A stretch of DNA of 36,569 bases. Source: Chloroflexota bacterium (GTDB lineage Bacteria > Chloroflexota > Anaerolineae > CG2-30-64-16). The notes beneath the pieces were generated by a model. It had not been told where the DNA came from. It did not search any database and saw nothing but the letters and a program-made list of their open reading frames with translations. Location of the stretch: positions 1-36,569 of the forward strand of contig JAPLHB010000107.1 in assembly GCA_026389845.1 (NCBI GenBank). The letters are read 5' to 3'. Both the position numbers and the translations under genes were made by a program. Positions 1 through 8,164 of the stretch are shown here, in pieces; position 1 is the stretch's first letter; each line of letters opens with the position of its first letter.

Positions 1-118
1 ACCGCGGACATGCAGGAAAAGTTGCCGAGCGGGCATCGTCGCGAACCTCCGAATCAGGATGGGCCCAACGATGCCTCAAATCGGCCCACTTGGCAAATCG
101 CGCCTGTCCGCTCTCCAG

Positions 119-264
119 TCAGCTCGTGTCGGGTACCGAGAAGGAACGATAGTGCCTGACATTGAACGTGTAGAACAGCTTGCCGATCCGCAACGCCGAA
201 GCTGCAATCAGGCAATCCATGATGCCCACACCGTGGCTCAAGCGATAAGTCTCAAACCACTTGA
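119..264 (-). pseudogene. vapC: 3' fragment of vapC (PIN-domain ribonuclease toxin), separated by IS-A
   Basis: Seen: the minus-strand frame encodes the C-terminal third of a PIN domain, with the RLSHGVGIMDCLIAAS segment carrying a conserved acidic residue, then the YTFNVRHYRSF core strand typical of VapC toxins. It ends at a stop at 119. There is no N-terminal half here. That half lies at 2444-2665 in the same orientation, and joining the two across the 5-bp duplication CTTGA gives a continuous PIN domain. Known: VapC proteins are Mg-dependent endoribonucleases acting on tRNA or rRNA. Inference: the toxin is inactivated by IS-A. The frame runs on into the IS end up to 307, but those codons are not native. 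Confidence 0.85.
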
Positions 265-282
265 GAGAGTGTTGCAGATTGC
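265..282 (+). repeat. left terminal inverted repeat of IS-A
   Basis: GAGAGTGTTGCAGATTGC, an exact inverted copy of 2426-2443. The 5-bp target duplication CTTGA lies immediately outside, at 260-264. Confidence 0.93.
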
Positions 283-410
283 GAATCGTTGAACAGTTCA
301 GGGCCAAGAGTTGACGCTGCGGCGTTTAGGCAGCATAATCGAAACTGCATCCCTGCGCTCACCCTGCACGAGGCGGTCACCCCAGGCTGAGCATTCCCGA
401 CTTTTTGCCC

Positions 411-2201
411 ATGGCGCGCTTGCCGCTCTGGACGCGGTTATTGGCCTGGTTCAGCGCCCAGTTGTACGCGCGGCTGCTGCCCCCCGCCGACTTCTTGGTC
501 AAGCTGGCCGCCCACCTGGAGGTTGTGCCGTTGGAACAGGCCTGCGCAGACTACCACGCCACGTGCGCGGCTGGCGCCCAAGCCACGCACACCGTGCCGC
601 GCCTGGTGCGGGCGCTGCTCGTCAAGGCCCTGTTCAAGCTGTCCTTGCGCAGCCTCGAAGACGCGATTCGCACCAATCTGGTGATCAAGTGGTTCGTCGG
701 CTATGCCATCTTCGAGCCCGGCCCGGATCATAGCACGCTGGCCCGTTTCGAGCACTGGGTGATCGAGCATCAACACCGCACCTTCTTCGATGTAGTGCTG
801 CGCCAGATCGACCAGGACTTCCCCGAGGAGCGCCGCCAACCGCAGATCGGCGACACCTTCGCCCTGCAGGCCCACGCCGCCAAAGAAGGCCTGGTGCGCC
901 TCATCCGCCACACCTGCCAATGCCGACTGCGCGACCTGACGGTCGCCGCCCCCATCGTTGCCGCCGCGGTCACCGCCCAACTCGATCACACCGCCCTCTT
1001 CGGCGCGGCCGACGAGCGGGACGAGTTTTACCTGGACGCGGAGGCGCGCCGCCAACGCCTGCAAACCACCGTGGCCGCGGCGCTCGCCTGTGCCGCCCTG
1101 GTGCAGAGCCACTTGGCCGCGGCCGCCCTGCCGCCCGCCCAAACCCAACCGGTGACCGACCGGCTGGCCGACTTGGCCAAGATCGTGGCCGATGAGGTCG
1201 CCATCACCCGCGCCGCCGCCGGGGCGATCACGCGCGGCGCGACCTTGCCGGCTAACCAGCAGGGCAGCTACCGCCTGGGCTCGGCCACCGACCCGGCCGC
1301 GACTTACCGCGTCCACGGCCCGGGCAAATGCGAGCTGGGCTACAACGTCAACGTGGCGGTTACTACGCATTTTGTGCGCGAGATCCAGGCCGCCCCCGGC
1401 GCCCAACCCGACGCCGTGGGCCTGCCCGACCTGCTGACTGCCCAGCAGGCACACCACGGCGTCACGCCGGCCTAATTCATCTACGACGCCGCAGCCGGCG
1501 AAGCCAAGACCCGCGCCCTGGTCGCCCAGGTGACGGCCGGTCAGACCCAACTGATCGCCCCGCTGCGCCCCAGTGCGACGCGCCATGCCCTCGGCCCCAC
1601 CGATTGCACGCTCGCGGCCGATGACCTGAGCTTAACCTGTCCCCACGGTCAGGTCTCGACCACGACCTATCGCGCCCAGGGCGGCGACGGTCGGACCTTC
1701 CGCTTCACGGCCGCCCAGTGTCAGGACTGTCCGCTCTGGCAGGCCTGTCGCGGCCCCAAGACCCCCGTCGTCGCGGCCAGCGCTGCTCCCGTCGTCGCGG
1801 CCAGCGCCATCCCCACCGCCGCCGCCAGTACCGCCCCCGCGATCACCGCGGCCAGCGCTGTCCCCGCGATCACCGCGGCCAGCGCCGTCCCCGCAACCGC
1901 CGCGGCCAAATCCGCCAAGCCGGGCCTGCGCCAGTTCTTCATCAGCGATTACCGCGATGAGTTGGCCCAGGCGCGCACCTTCAACGCCACGCCGGCCTTC
2001 AAGGCCGCCATGAAACTGCGCCCCGGCGTCGAACGCATCATCGCCGGCCTGACCCGCTACAACGGCGCCCGCCGCTGCCAGCGCCGCGGTCTGGCGAACG
2101 CCGACTACCAGGCCAAGATGAGCGGGATGGCTTTCAATCTCAAGACCTGGCTGCGCCTGCTGGCCCAGCGCGAACGGGCCAGTCAAGCCGCCCCGGCCTG
2201 A
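411..2201 (+). pseudogene. IS-A DDE transposase, interrupted by an in-frame TAA
   Basis: Seen: one reading frame from ATG 411 (a TTG lies 6 bp upstream) to the stop at 2199-2201, broken by a single TAA at 1473-1475. The first part has a DUF772-like N-terminal domain (segments SLRSLEDAIRTN and DHSTLARFEHW) and the first catalytic Asp in QIGDTFAL. Immediately after the stop the same frame continues with FIYDAAAGEAKTRA, which carries the second catalytic Asp. It then shows a zinc-ribbon-like CPHG / CQDCPLWQAC region, an Ala-rich repeat, and VERIIAGLTRYNG with the third acidic residue. The stop splits the catalytic triad, so the enzyme is probably dead unless the stop is read through. Related elements often have Lys at this position, so a Lys-to-stop change is likely. 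Confidence 0.85.
1764..1907 (+). repeat. imperfect 24-27-bp tandem repeats coding an Ala-rich linker in the IS-A transposase
   Basis: About six in-frame units, each beginning CCC and containing GCGGCCAGCGC or close variants: three of 24 bp, two of 27 bp and one partial. They encode repeats resembling PAITAASAV and PVVAASA. The insert lies between the cysteine-rich region and the last catalytic segment, where related transposases have a short loop. Confidence 0.8.
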
Positions 2202-2425
2202 ACAGGGGTGCAGTTTGCCCAAAAACCGACGCAAACGGACCCCAGGCGGCCCCAAACGCTCAGGAAGCGCTGCCGGAACGTCGTCCCAGCCGCCTTAGCC
2301 GCCCGCTACGGCATGATGCACCGCCGACACATGATGAGCTGACTAATACCCAACACGCTACCACGCGGAACCGCTTTCGCCTCAAAAAAAGACACTCATT
2401 GAGCGTCACCCCTGCCACTCACCCT

Positions 2426-2443
2426 GCAATCTGCAACACTCTC
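2426..2443 (-). repeat. right terminal inverted repeat of IS-A
   Basis: Exact inverted copy of 265-282. It is followed by the CTTGA target duplication at 2444-2448, after which the vapC reading frame resumes on the minus strand. Confidence 0.93.
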
Positions 2444-2665
2444 CTTGAGGGCCTGGATCGCATCGCCGGCATCGAGGAGCACCAACTCGTAACGGTTGAG
2501 TTGGGCGATCACAATCGTCTGCTCTTGTCGGTTGCGAGCGCCCTGGAGGATCTCCATGCGCGTCAGCACCGAGATGCCGACGATCTGGTTGTCCAGGCCG
2601 GTAAGCCATTGGCCGGCTTCGGGCCGGCCGCGTAGGATCTCGATGAGGACATCACTGTCCAACAT
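2444..2665 (-). pseudogene. vapC: 5' fragment of vapC (PIN-domain toxin)
   Basis: Seen: starting at ATG 2665, the product begins MLDSDVLIEILRGRPEA, the usual VapC N-terminus with its first catalytic Asp. It continues through SVLTRMEILQGARNR, which carries the conserved Glu, and then runs into the IS-A terminal repeat after the codons for QAL. The rest of the protein lies at 119-264. The start sits in a TGATG, typical of a vapC overlapping the end of vapB. The DNA immediately upstream is IS-B, and I found no vapB beyond IS-C. The toxin is therefore interrupted and has lost its usual antitoxin and promoter context. Confidence 0.87.
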
Positions 2666-2680
2666 CAGGTCGGGCCTAGC

Positions 2681-4251
2681 AGACTGTCGGAGAGAGCGGC
2701 TTCCGGTCGGCGCCAAGCTGTGGCAAAGTAGAAGCTGGCCGGTTGGCCAACAACTTCGTCCCAGGAGTCCTAACCATGGCGCGCCAGTTCATCACGGTTG
2801 ACTACGCAGCAACGCTGAAACAAACCGTCACACTTGAGGAATGTCTGCCGGCCGACCATCTGGCCCGCTTCATTGTGCGCATGATTGCCCTGCTGGACCT
2901 GAGCGCCATCTATGCGGGCTATGCTACGGTGAGCGGTGCGGCGTTTGCGCCGGAACTGCTCTTGGGGCTGCTGTTCTACGGCTACGCCACCGGTGTGTTC
3001 AGTTCGCACAAGCTCGAAAAGGCCACTTACGAATCCATTCCGTTCCGGTTTATTACGGGCGGCCTGCATCCTGACCACGATACGATTGCCCACTTTCGCA
3101 AGACCTTTCTGCCGCAGATCAGTGAATTGTTTGTCCAGGTCTTGCTGGTGGCCGCCGATTTGGGCGTGCTGAAGGTTGGCCACATCAATGTCAGCTTCGA
3201 CGGCAGTAAGATCCATGCGGACGCCGCCAAGAGTCATGCCGTGAGCCATGACCGGCTTCTGGAACTCGAAAAACAGTTGCGCCGCGAGGTCGCCGAGTTG
3301 CTGGCGCTGGGCGAGCAAGCCGATCAAGCTGTTCTGCCGGAAGGCCTGGACGTCGCCAACGAGGTCGCCTTGCGGCAGCAGCGTCTGGGCAACCTGGCTG
3401 AGGCCCAGCAAATCCTGGAGGCCCGGGCCAAAGAGCGCGATGCGGCCGAGCAGGCCGAATATGCAGCCAAGCTCCTGGCACGCCAAGCCAAAGCCGAGGC
3501 GAGCGGCCATTCATGAAGAACAGCACCGACCAAGGCTTCAACCAGGCGTACAACGCCCAGGCGGTGGTGGATCAAGCCACCCTGCTGGTGGTTGGCAACC
3601 GGGTCACCAATCATCCCAACGATAAGAACGAAACGCTGCCCGACCTGGATGCGGTCCCGGCCGCCGTGGGCCGCCCCAAGGCTGCGGCGGGCGACAACGG
3701 TTTCTACAGCGCCGCCAACATCGCCGGCCTGGAAGCGCGCGCCATCGAGCCCTATCTCGCGACCGGCCGCGAGGCGCACCACAAGAACTGGCGGGAGTAC
3801 TTCGCCGAGCAACCCACGCCGCCGCCCGCCGATGCGAGTCCCGTAGTCAAGATGGCCTACAAGCTGCGCACCGAACTCGGCCAAGCCATCTACCGCCTGC
3901 GCAAATGCACTGTGGAACCCGTGTTCGGCATCATCAAGGAAACCCTGGGTTTTCGGCAGTTCTCGCTGCGCGGTCTGGCGGCCGTCGCCGGCGAATGGTG
4001 TCTGGTCTGCCTGGCCTTCAACCTTAAGCGGTTACACGTCCTGACCGCCAACTAAGATGCACCACGGCTCGTTCGGCGCGCCTGCGACCCGAAAAAGTGC
4101 CGTTCACGCGGTAGCTCGCAGCTTATCGTCGGTCCTGGCTTGTTTCAGAGAGCATATATGACACATGGAGGCCCCAGATCGTGCAACATAGACATATTAT
4201 GCTGCTGCTTGATCGTGGCAGGCCCATGCTAGATGCCTCTCCGACAGGCTG
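2681..4251 (+). mobile_element. IS-B: IS1182-like insertion sequence with CTAG target duplication
   Basis: Seen: 15-bp inverted repeats with one mismatch, CAGACTGTCGGAGAG at 2681-2695 and its near complement at 4237-4251. They are flanked by the 4-bp palindrome CTAG at 2677-2680 and 4252-4255. The element is 1571 bp and carries an IS1182-type transposase split into two frames. The right-hand CTAG is also the outer tip of the IS-C inverted repeat, so IS-B probably inserted at the edge of an already resident IS-C. Confidence 0.88.
2776..4055 (+). pseudogene. IS1182-family transposase of IS-B, split into two overlapping frames
   Basis: Seen: the first frame runs from ATG 2776 (AGGAG at 2763-2767) to a TGA at 3514-3516 and holds the DUF772 N-terminal domain plus the first catalytic Asp in HINVSFDGSKIHADA. 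A second frame starts at ATG 3513 inside the same ATGA and runs to 4055, with QAYNAQAVVDQ, AAAGDNGFYS and, near the end, VEPVFGIIKETLGFRQF, carrying the rest of the catalytic core. Intact relatives are one protein with a Pro/Gly-rich linker ending in a DxxSRIM-like motif between these halves. Here that linker is missing, so an out-of-frame deletion is the likely cause. Translational coupling of two halves through the ATGA is possible but less likely. Confidence 0.82.
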
Positions 4252-4355
4252 CTAGTACACCTCGGCTGAGTTATAGCCAGGGTACGACCTTCACTTGACG
4301 GCGGTGTTGCCACGCGGTAAGACGCATTCATCTTACCGCACGCGGAGGCCGTCAC
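4056..4355. other. non-coding junction of IS-B and IS-C
   Basis: This 300-bp stretch has no gene. It holds the IS-B 3' non-coding end, the IS-B right inverted repeat (4237-4251), CTAG (4252-4255), then the IS-C left inverted repeat (4252-4272) and the leader of its transposase. A perfect inverted repeat, GGTAAGA and its neighbours, lies near 4315-4340 in the IS-C leader (GCGGTAAGA / TCTTACCGC). Confidence 0.75.
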
Positions 4356-5405
4356 ATGCAAGGTCCGAAACCGCCCGTCGTCAACTTGAGCCAAGCCGAA
4401 CAGGCGGCCTTGGAGAAGTTGGTCAACGCCCATAGCACCGCCCAGCAGATTGCGCTGCGGGCTCGCATCGTCCTGGCGGCCGAGCAGGGCTTGAACAATG
4501 CGCAGGTCGGCCGCCAGTTGCAGGCCGGCGTGGACATGGTCCGGCAGTGGCGCCAACGCTGGCTAGCTGGGCAAGCGATCCCGCTGGCGGACCTTACAGT
4601 CGAGGACCGCCTGCAAGATTTACCCAGGGCCGGCAAGCCATCGGCGATCACCGCCGATCAGTTGTGCCAGATCACCGCCCTGGCTTGCGAGAAGCCAGAG
4701 GAATCGGAGCGCCCGATCAGTCAATGGTCGGGCCGCGAAGTTGCCGACGAAATTATGCAGCGCGGCATCGTCGCGCAGATTTCCGCACGGCATGCCGCGC
4801 GGCTGCTTAAAAGGGGGGACCTTAAGCCGCACCTGATCCGTTACTGGCTCACGCCCGAACCAGATGCCCAGCTCGACGCGAAGATCGCGGACATCAACAC
4901 ACTGTATCGTCAGGCGCCCGCGCTGGCCGCCCAAGGCGAACGGACGATCAGCAGCGATGAAATGATGGGCGTGCAGGCCTTAGAGCGCAAGCATCCGGGG
5001 CTACCGTTAGCGCCCGGCAAGATCGAGCGCCGGGAGTTCGAGTACATTCGGCACGGCACGCTTTCGTTCATGATCAACTTCGACGTCGCGACCGGTCGGG
5101 TCGTGACACCTTCGTGTGGCCCGACGCGTACCGAAGCCGACTTCGCTGACCACATCCGCCGGACTATCGAAGCTGACCCGGCGACCCCAAAGTGGCACTT
5201 CGTCACCGATAACCTGAACACGCATCAGTCCGAGACATTAGTGCGCTATGTGGCGCAAAAATCCGACGTTGGGGACGACTTGGGCGTCAAAGGGGAAAGC
5301 GGCATCTTGCAGTCGCTGGTGACGCGGGCCGCTTTTCTGGCTGACCCAGCCCATCGGATGCCCTGGCGGCCTAACCCTAGGCTGAACTCAGCCGAGATGT
5401 ACTAG
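4252..5405 (+). mobile_element. IS-C: degenerate IS630-family element
   Basis: Seen: inverted repeats at 4252-4272 and 5385-5405, 20 of 21 positions matching (CTAGTACAYCTCGGCTGAGTT). They enclose an IS630-type transposase frame. IS630 elements insert at TA and duplicate it; a TA is present just inside each CTAG, so the exact element edge is ambiguous between 4252 and 4258 on the left. The right end overlaps the transposase stop codon, because the gene has lost its 3' part. Confidence 0.85.
4356..5405 (+). pseudogene. IS630-family transposase, C-terminally deleted
   Basis: Seen: the N-terminal helix-turn-helix region (residues about 15-80) is intact. The catalytic domain has the first Asp in TISSDEMMGVQAL and the second in FVTDNLNTHQSE. 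The reading then reaches AAFLADPAHR and jumps to PWRPNPRLNSAEMY, which is encoded by the element's own right end. The family's third catalytic acidic residue, within a WLNQIEIWFS-like segment, and about 60 further residues are absent. The stop TAG lies in the terminal repeat. An internal deletion has removed the gene's 3' end, so this copy should be inactive and could move only if helped by a related transposase. Confidence 0.85.
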
Positions 5406-5569
5406 TCCTTGAGCTGTGGTTTCTGTACACAACCACTCTACTACGAAAGCCCGTTTAGTTCACATTCGACTCACCGCCGTTTTGGCGAAGGTATTGGTTA
5501 TTACTATGGCGTTCAGTCGTTGGCGTACATCGAGAGCCTCCAGCCGGCTCTGGCTTGAGCATTGCTTCT

Positions 5570-5604
5570 ACGTGCCAGGCACTTCCGAAAAGTGCCTGGC
5601 ACGT
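5570..5604. repeat. REP-like perfect palindrome
   Basis: A 15-bp perfect stem (ACGTGCCAGGCACTT at 5570-5584 and its complement at 5590-5604) encloses a 5-base loop CCGAA. It lies directly upstream of the ribosome binding site of the gene at 5620. The AAGTGCCTGGCAC core resembles REP-type palindromes that are dispersed in many genomes and mobilised by REP-associated tyrosine transposases. Only one copy is in this window. Confidence 0.75.
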
Positions 5605-5619
5605 GAGAGAAGAGGAATA

Positions 5620-5934
5620 ATGGCAAGAGCAGAAATCTTCGCGGGCATTTGTGGCTTCAAAACGACGGTCGAGGCGCACGCGCAAGAGGATGGCAAGGTG
5701 CGCCTGAACATCGAGAGCGACTGCAAGGCGGTCTGCAAACTGGGTGAACAGTTGGTCGAGGTTGATCCGTATCGCGAGTTCACCTGGCGACGCGGCGGGC
5801 CGAGCACCTTGCAGATGGCGCCCCAATGCCTATCCCATCCGGCCTGCCCCGTACCGTCGGGCATCATCAAGGCGGTCGAGGTGGAGGCGGGGCTGGCGTT
5901 GCCGGCGAATGTGACGATTGAGGTGTCGAAATGA
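5620..5934 (+). CDS. DUF6951-family small protein
   Basis: A 104-residue soluble protein of unknown function. The chosen start ATG 5620 follows AGAAGAGGAATA, a good ribosome binding site. The longer open frame upstream runs through a palindrome and is not plausible coding. Seen: starts MARAEIFAGICGF and contains conserved cysteines in CGF, ESDCKAVCKLGE and a C-terminal APQCLSHPACPVP segment. This is the cysteine pattern I associate with DUF6951 proteins, and it could bind a metal. The stop overlaps the start of the next gene by four bases (ATGA), so the two are translationally coupled. The family assignment is from memory of the pattern and the function is unknown. Confidence 0.75.
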   Translation: MARAEIFAGICGFKTTVEAHAQEDGKVRLNIESDCKAVCKLGEQLVEVDPYREFTWRRGGPSTLQMAPQCLSHPACPVPSGIIKAVEVEAGLALPANVTIEVSK

Positions 5935-6494
5935 TCACTCACCCATACCAGCACATTCCATCGAGACGCCGTCTGGCCCTCTTCCTGCCGCTCCTGGTCC
6001 TCACCCTGGCCCTGACCGCCATCCTGCAAGCCGTGGACGCGCCGCTCAAGACGACCGCGGTCCCGCAAGGCATTGTCTCCTTTGAACTGGTGGGGACGAC
6101 CGCGGCCGCGAGCCGCATCCTGGCCTCGTGGGCGGCAGCGCGCGAGCACGCGGCGTTCAGCCTGGGACTGGACTTCCTCTACATGCCGAGCTACGCCCTT
6201 ACCATCGGCCTGGCCTGCGCCTGGCTGGCTGAAGCGCTCCGCCGGCGGGCGCGGTGGCTGGGTGCGCTGGGCGTGATTCTCGCGTGGGGACAGATCGTTG
6301 CCGCACTGTTGGATGCGACCGAGAACGTGGCGTTGACGACCATGCTCTTCGACGCGGTTGCCGATCCGTGGCCGGTCGTCGCCTTCGGGTGCGCGACGGT
6401 CAAGTTCCTGCTGATCGGGGCAGGATTGTTGTATGCGCTCGCCGGCGGGCTGATCTGGGTGATTGCGCGCCCTCGTGGCCGGGTGGAGGTGTAG
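5931..6494 (+). CDS. conserved hypothetical integral membrane protein (four predicted helices)
   Basis: 187 residues. Hydrophobic segments lie at about residues 15-35, 80-105, 110-130 and 145-178, the first preceded by a basic start (SRRRLALFLPLL). A soluble stretch with GIVSFELVGTTAAASRILASW follows helix 1, a layout seen in uncharacterised membrane proteins of many bacteria. No catalytic motif is visible. It is coupled to the DUF6951 gene by an ATGA overlap and is followed directly by the next start, so all three genes appear to be one transcription unit. Function unknown. Confidence 0.78.
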   Translation: MITHPYQHIPSRRRLALFLPLLVLTLALTAILQAVDAPLKTTAVPQGIVSFELVGTTAAASRILASWAAAREHAAFSLGLDFLYMPSYALTIGLACAWLAEALRRRARWLGALGVILAWGQIVAALLDATENVALTTMLFDAVADPWPVVAFGCATVKFLLIGAGLLYALAGGLIWVIARPRGRVEV

Positions 6495-6713
6495 ATGACC
6501 GCCACCAGCCCGGTGGAGTCTCTGCTCGCCAGCCTACGTCGTGATGCGCCGCGTTACCCGTTCGAGCTGCGTGAGATCGAGATCAGCGTCGCCGCGATGG
6601 AGTTTCGCCGCGCATTCGACCTGATGGCGGGCCTGCGCGACCGCGGCCTGTGGCAGCCGTCGTCCGAAGATGCCGAGAGCCTGGAGGATTTCTGGTGGGA
6701 GTATTGCCAATAG
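6495..6713 (+). CDS. small hypothetical protein, third gene of the DUF6951 unit
   Basis: 72 residues, acidic and soluble, starting on the base after the preceding stop (TAGATG). The sequence has an amphipathic middle (ISVAAMEFRRAFDLMAGLRDRGLW) and ends in an aromatic-acidic tail (EDFWWEYCQ). I do not recognise a family. It is kept as a gene because of its tight spacing and because codon bias matches its neighbours. Confidence 0.6.
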   Translation: MTATSPVESLLASLRRDAPRYPFELREIEISVAAMEFRRAFDLMAGLRDRGLWQPSSEDAESLEDFWWEYCQ

Positions 6714-6800
6714 CGGCCAGGTTGCCCTGAGCCGGAAGTTGTGCTAACATATATTCGGGTTTGTTCTAAACACTCCACATTCTCGCACCAGGAGGATATC

Positions 6801-7268
6801 GTGAAAGGTAACGACAAGGTCATCGAGCGTCTGAACGTCCTGCTCGCCGACGAGCTGACGGCGGTTAATCAGTACATGGTGCATTCGGAGATGTGCTCTA
6901 ACTGGGGCTATGGGCGACTCCACGCGGCCATCGAGAAGCGCGCCATCGAGGAGATGAAGCACGCCGAAAAGCACATCGCCCGCATTCTTTTCCTGGAGGG
7001 CAAGCCGGTCGTCAGCCAGTTGAATCCGCTGCACATCGGCGCGGACGTCGAAGCCCAGCTCAAGAACGACTGGGCGGCCGAGGATGGCGCGATCAAGATG
7101 TACAACGATTCGATCGCGTTGTGCGTCAGCCTGGGCGACAACGGCACGCGCGACATGCTTGACGAGATCCTAGAAGACGAGGAGGATCACATTGACTGGC
7201 TCGAGACGCAGCTCGATCAGATCGGCCAGATGGGGATCGGGAGCTACCTGCTGGGGCAGGTAAGTTAA
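6801..7268 (+). CDS. bfr: bacterioferritin
   Basis: 155 residues, the usual length. Start GTG 6801 is chosen because AGGAGG lies at 6790-6795 and the protein then begins MKGNDKVIERLN as family members do. All diiron ferroxidase ligands are present at canonical positions: Glu18, Glu51, His54, Glu94, Glu127 and His130. Met52, the axial haem ligand at the subunit dimer interface, is also present. Known: bacterioferritin forms a 24-subunit cytoplasmic shell that oxidises Fe(II) and stores it as a ferric mineral. It stands alone with its own leader of about 85 bp; I could not identify a convincing Fur box. Confidence 0.97.
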   Translation: MKGNDKVIERLNVLLADELTAVNQYMVHSEMCSNWGYGRLHAAIEKRAIEEMKHAEKHIARILFLEGKPVVSQLNPLHIGADVEAQLKNDWAAEDGAIKMYNDSIALCVSLGDNGTRDMLDEILEDEEDHIDWLETQLDQIGQMGIGSYLLGQVS

Positions 7269-7275
7269 CTGACCC

Positions 7276-8163
7276 TTGAACTTCGCACAGTTCGTCACGA
7301 CCGAGTTCGGCACCAAGCTGTGGATGGCGATCGGCCGGTGGCTGCCGCCATTCGCGGGTCATGCGTTGGCTGGCATCATCACCGGCACCCTGCACCGGCG
7401 CAAGCAGTCGTCCGTCTATCGCATCCTCTACGCCAACCAGGCTGGCGTACTCGGCCCGGCCGCTACCCCCGCGCAGGTTGACGCGGCCACGGCCGCAGTG
7501 CTGCGCCATGCCGGCGTCACCGCCTACGATCTGATGCACATCGTCGCCCAGGGGGAAGAGGCGATCCGGCAGGCGATGGAGTTTCCACCGGAGCTCTGGG
7601 CGGACCTGGAGGCAGCCAGGGCGACGGGGCGCGGGGTCGTGATTTGCGGCTGCCACCTGAGCAACTTCAACCTGGGCTTCCTGGCCTTCGCATTGCGCGA
7701 CATCCCGATCCAGGTGCTCTCGGCTGCGCATCCGGCCGGTGGGTTTGAGTTGATGCACGAGTTACGTGCGCGTGGCTTGCTGGACGAGACCCCGATTGAT
7801 GGCCCGGCCTTGCGCAAGGCCATCAAGCGACTGCGAGAAGGGGGCGTGGCCGCCACCGGCGGGGATTGGCCGGTCGGCGTGCCCGCAGATGAAAGCATTC
7901 TCTTCTTCGGCCGGCCGGCCCGGCTGCCCACGGGTCACATTCGCCTGGCGATGGCTGCGAACGCGATCCTCCTGCCGGTGGCCTGTCGCTGGACGCCGCA
8001 ACGCGGTTACTTCATGCTCAGCACGCCCCACCTGGAGTTGGAACTGACCGGCAATCGGGAGGCGGACGTTCAGCGCAATGCCCGGCGAGTGCTGACAGTT
8101 TTCGAGCGGTGGATCGCCGAGACCCCCGACCAGTGGCTCATGTACCATCCCATCTGGGACTGA
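7276..8163 (+). CDS. LPLAT/HtrB-like lysophospholipid acyltransferase family protein with altered active site
   Basis: 295 residues from a TTG start 7 bp after the bfr stop. The fold is recognised from the acyltransferase block VVICGCHLSNFNLG (residues 121-134), followed by PIQVLSAAH and a C-terminal DQWLMYHPIWD typical of the LpxL/HtrB and PatA-like group. Known: these membrane-associated enzymes transfer fatty acyl chains using an H-X4-D/E pair. Seen here: His127 is present but the acidic partner is replaced by Asn132. The enzyme may therefore be weak, may have another acceptor, or may be non-catalytic. A sugar- or glycolipid-acylating role is possible. Confidence 0.8.
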   Translation: MNFAQFVTTEFGTKLWMAIGRWLPPFAGHALAGIITGTLHRRKQSSVYRILYANQAGVLGPAATPAQVDAATAAVLRHAGVTAYDLMHIVAQGEEAIRQAMEFPPELWADLEAARATGRGVVICGCHLSNFNLGFLAFALRDIPIQVLSAAHPAGGFELMHELRARGLLDETPIDGPALRKAIKRLREGGVAATGGDWPVGVPADESILFFGRPARLPTGHIRLAMAANAILLPVACRWTPQRGYFMLSTPHLELELTGNREADVQRNARRVLTVFERWIAETPDQWLMYHPIWD

Positions 8164-8164
8164 T

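Larger units (their letters stand above)
265..2443 (+). mobile_element. IS-A: 2179-bp insertion sequence interrupting vapC
   Basis: Seen: perfect 18-bp terminal inverted repeats at 265-282 and 2426-2443 (GAGAGTGTTGCAGATTGC and its complement), flanked by a 5-bp target duplication CTTGA at 260-264 and 2444-2448. The element contains one transposase frame broken by a stop codon. About 220 bp without a gene (2202-2425) lie between the transposase and the right end; I see no further gene there. The perfect repeats and duplication suggest a fairly recent insertion. The family is uncertain: the transposase has the DUF772-like N-terminus and DDE layout of IS1182/ISNCY-type elements. Confidence 0.92.

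Noticed and set aside
438..1586. Minus-strand open frame of 382 codons across IS-A
   Set aside because: Gly/Val/Arg-rich shadow of the transposase without any recognised motif.
3514..3516. TGA in the IS-B transposase as a selenocysteine codon
   Set aside because: The downstream half is in a different frame, and IS1182 proteins are not selenoproteins.
6714..6800. Fur box before bfr
   Set aside because: The AT-rich stretch near 6741-6775 has no clear 19-bp dyad, so no call was made.
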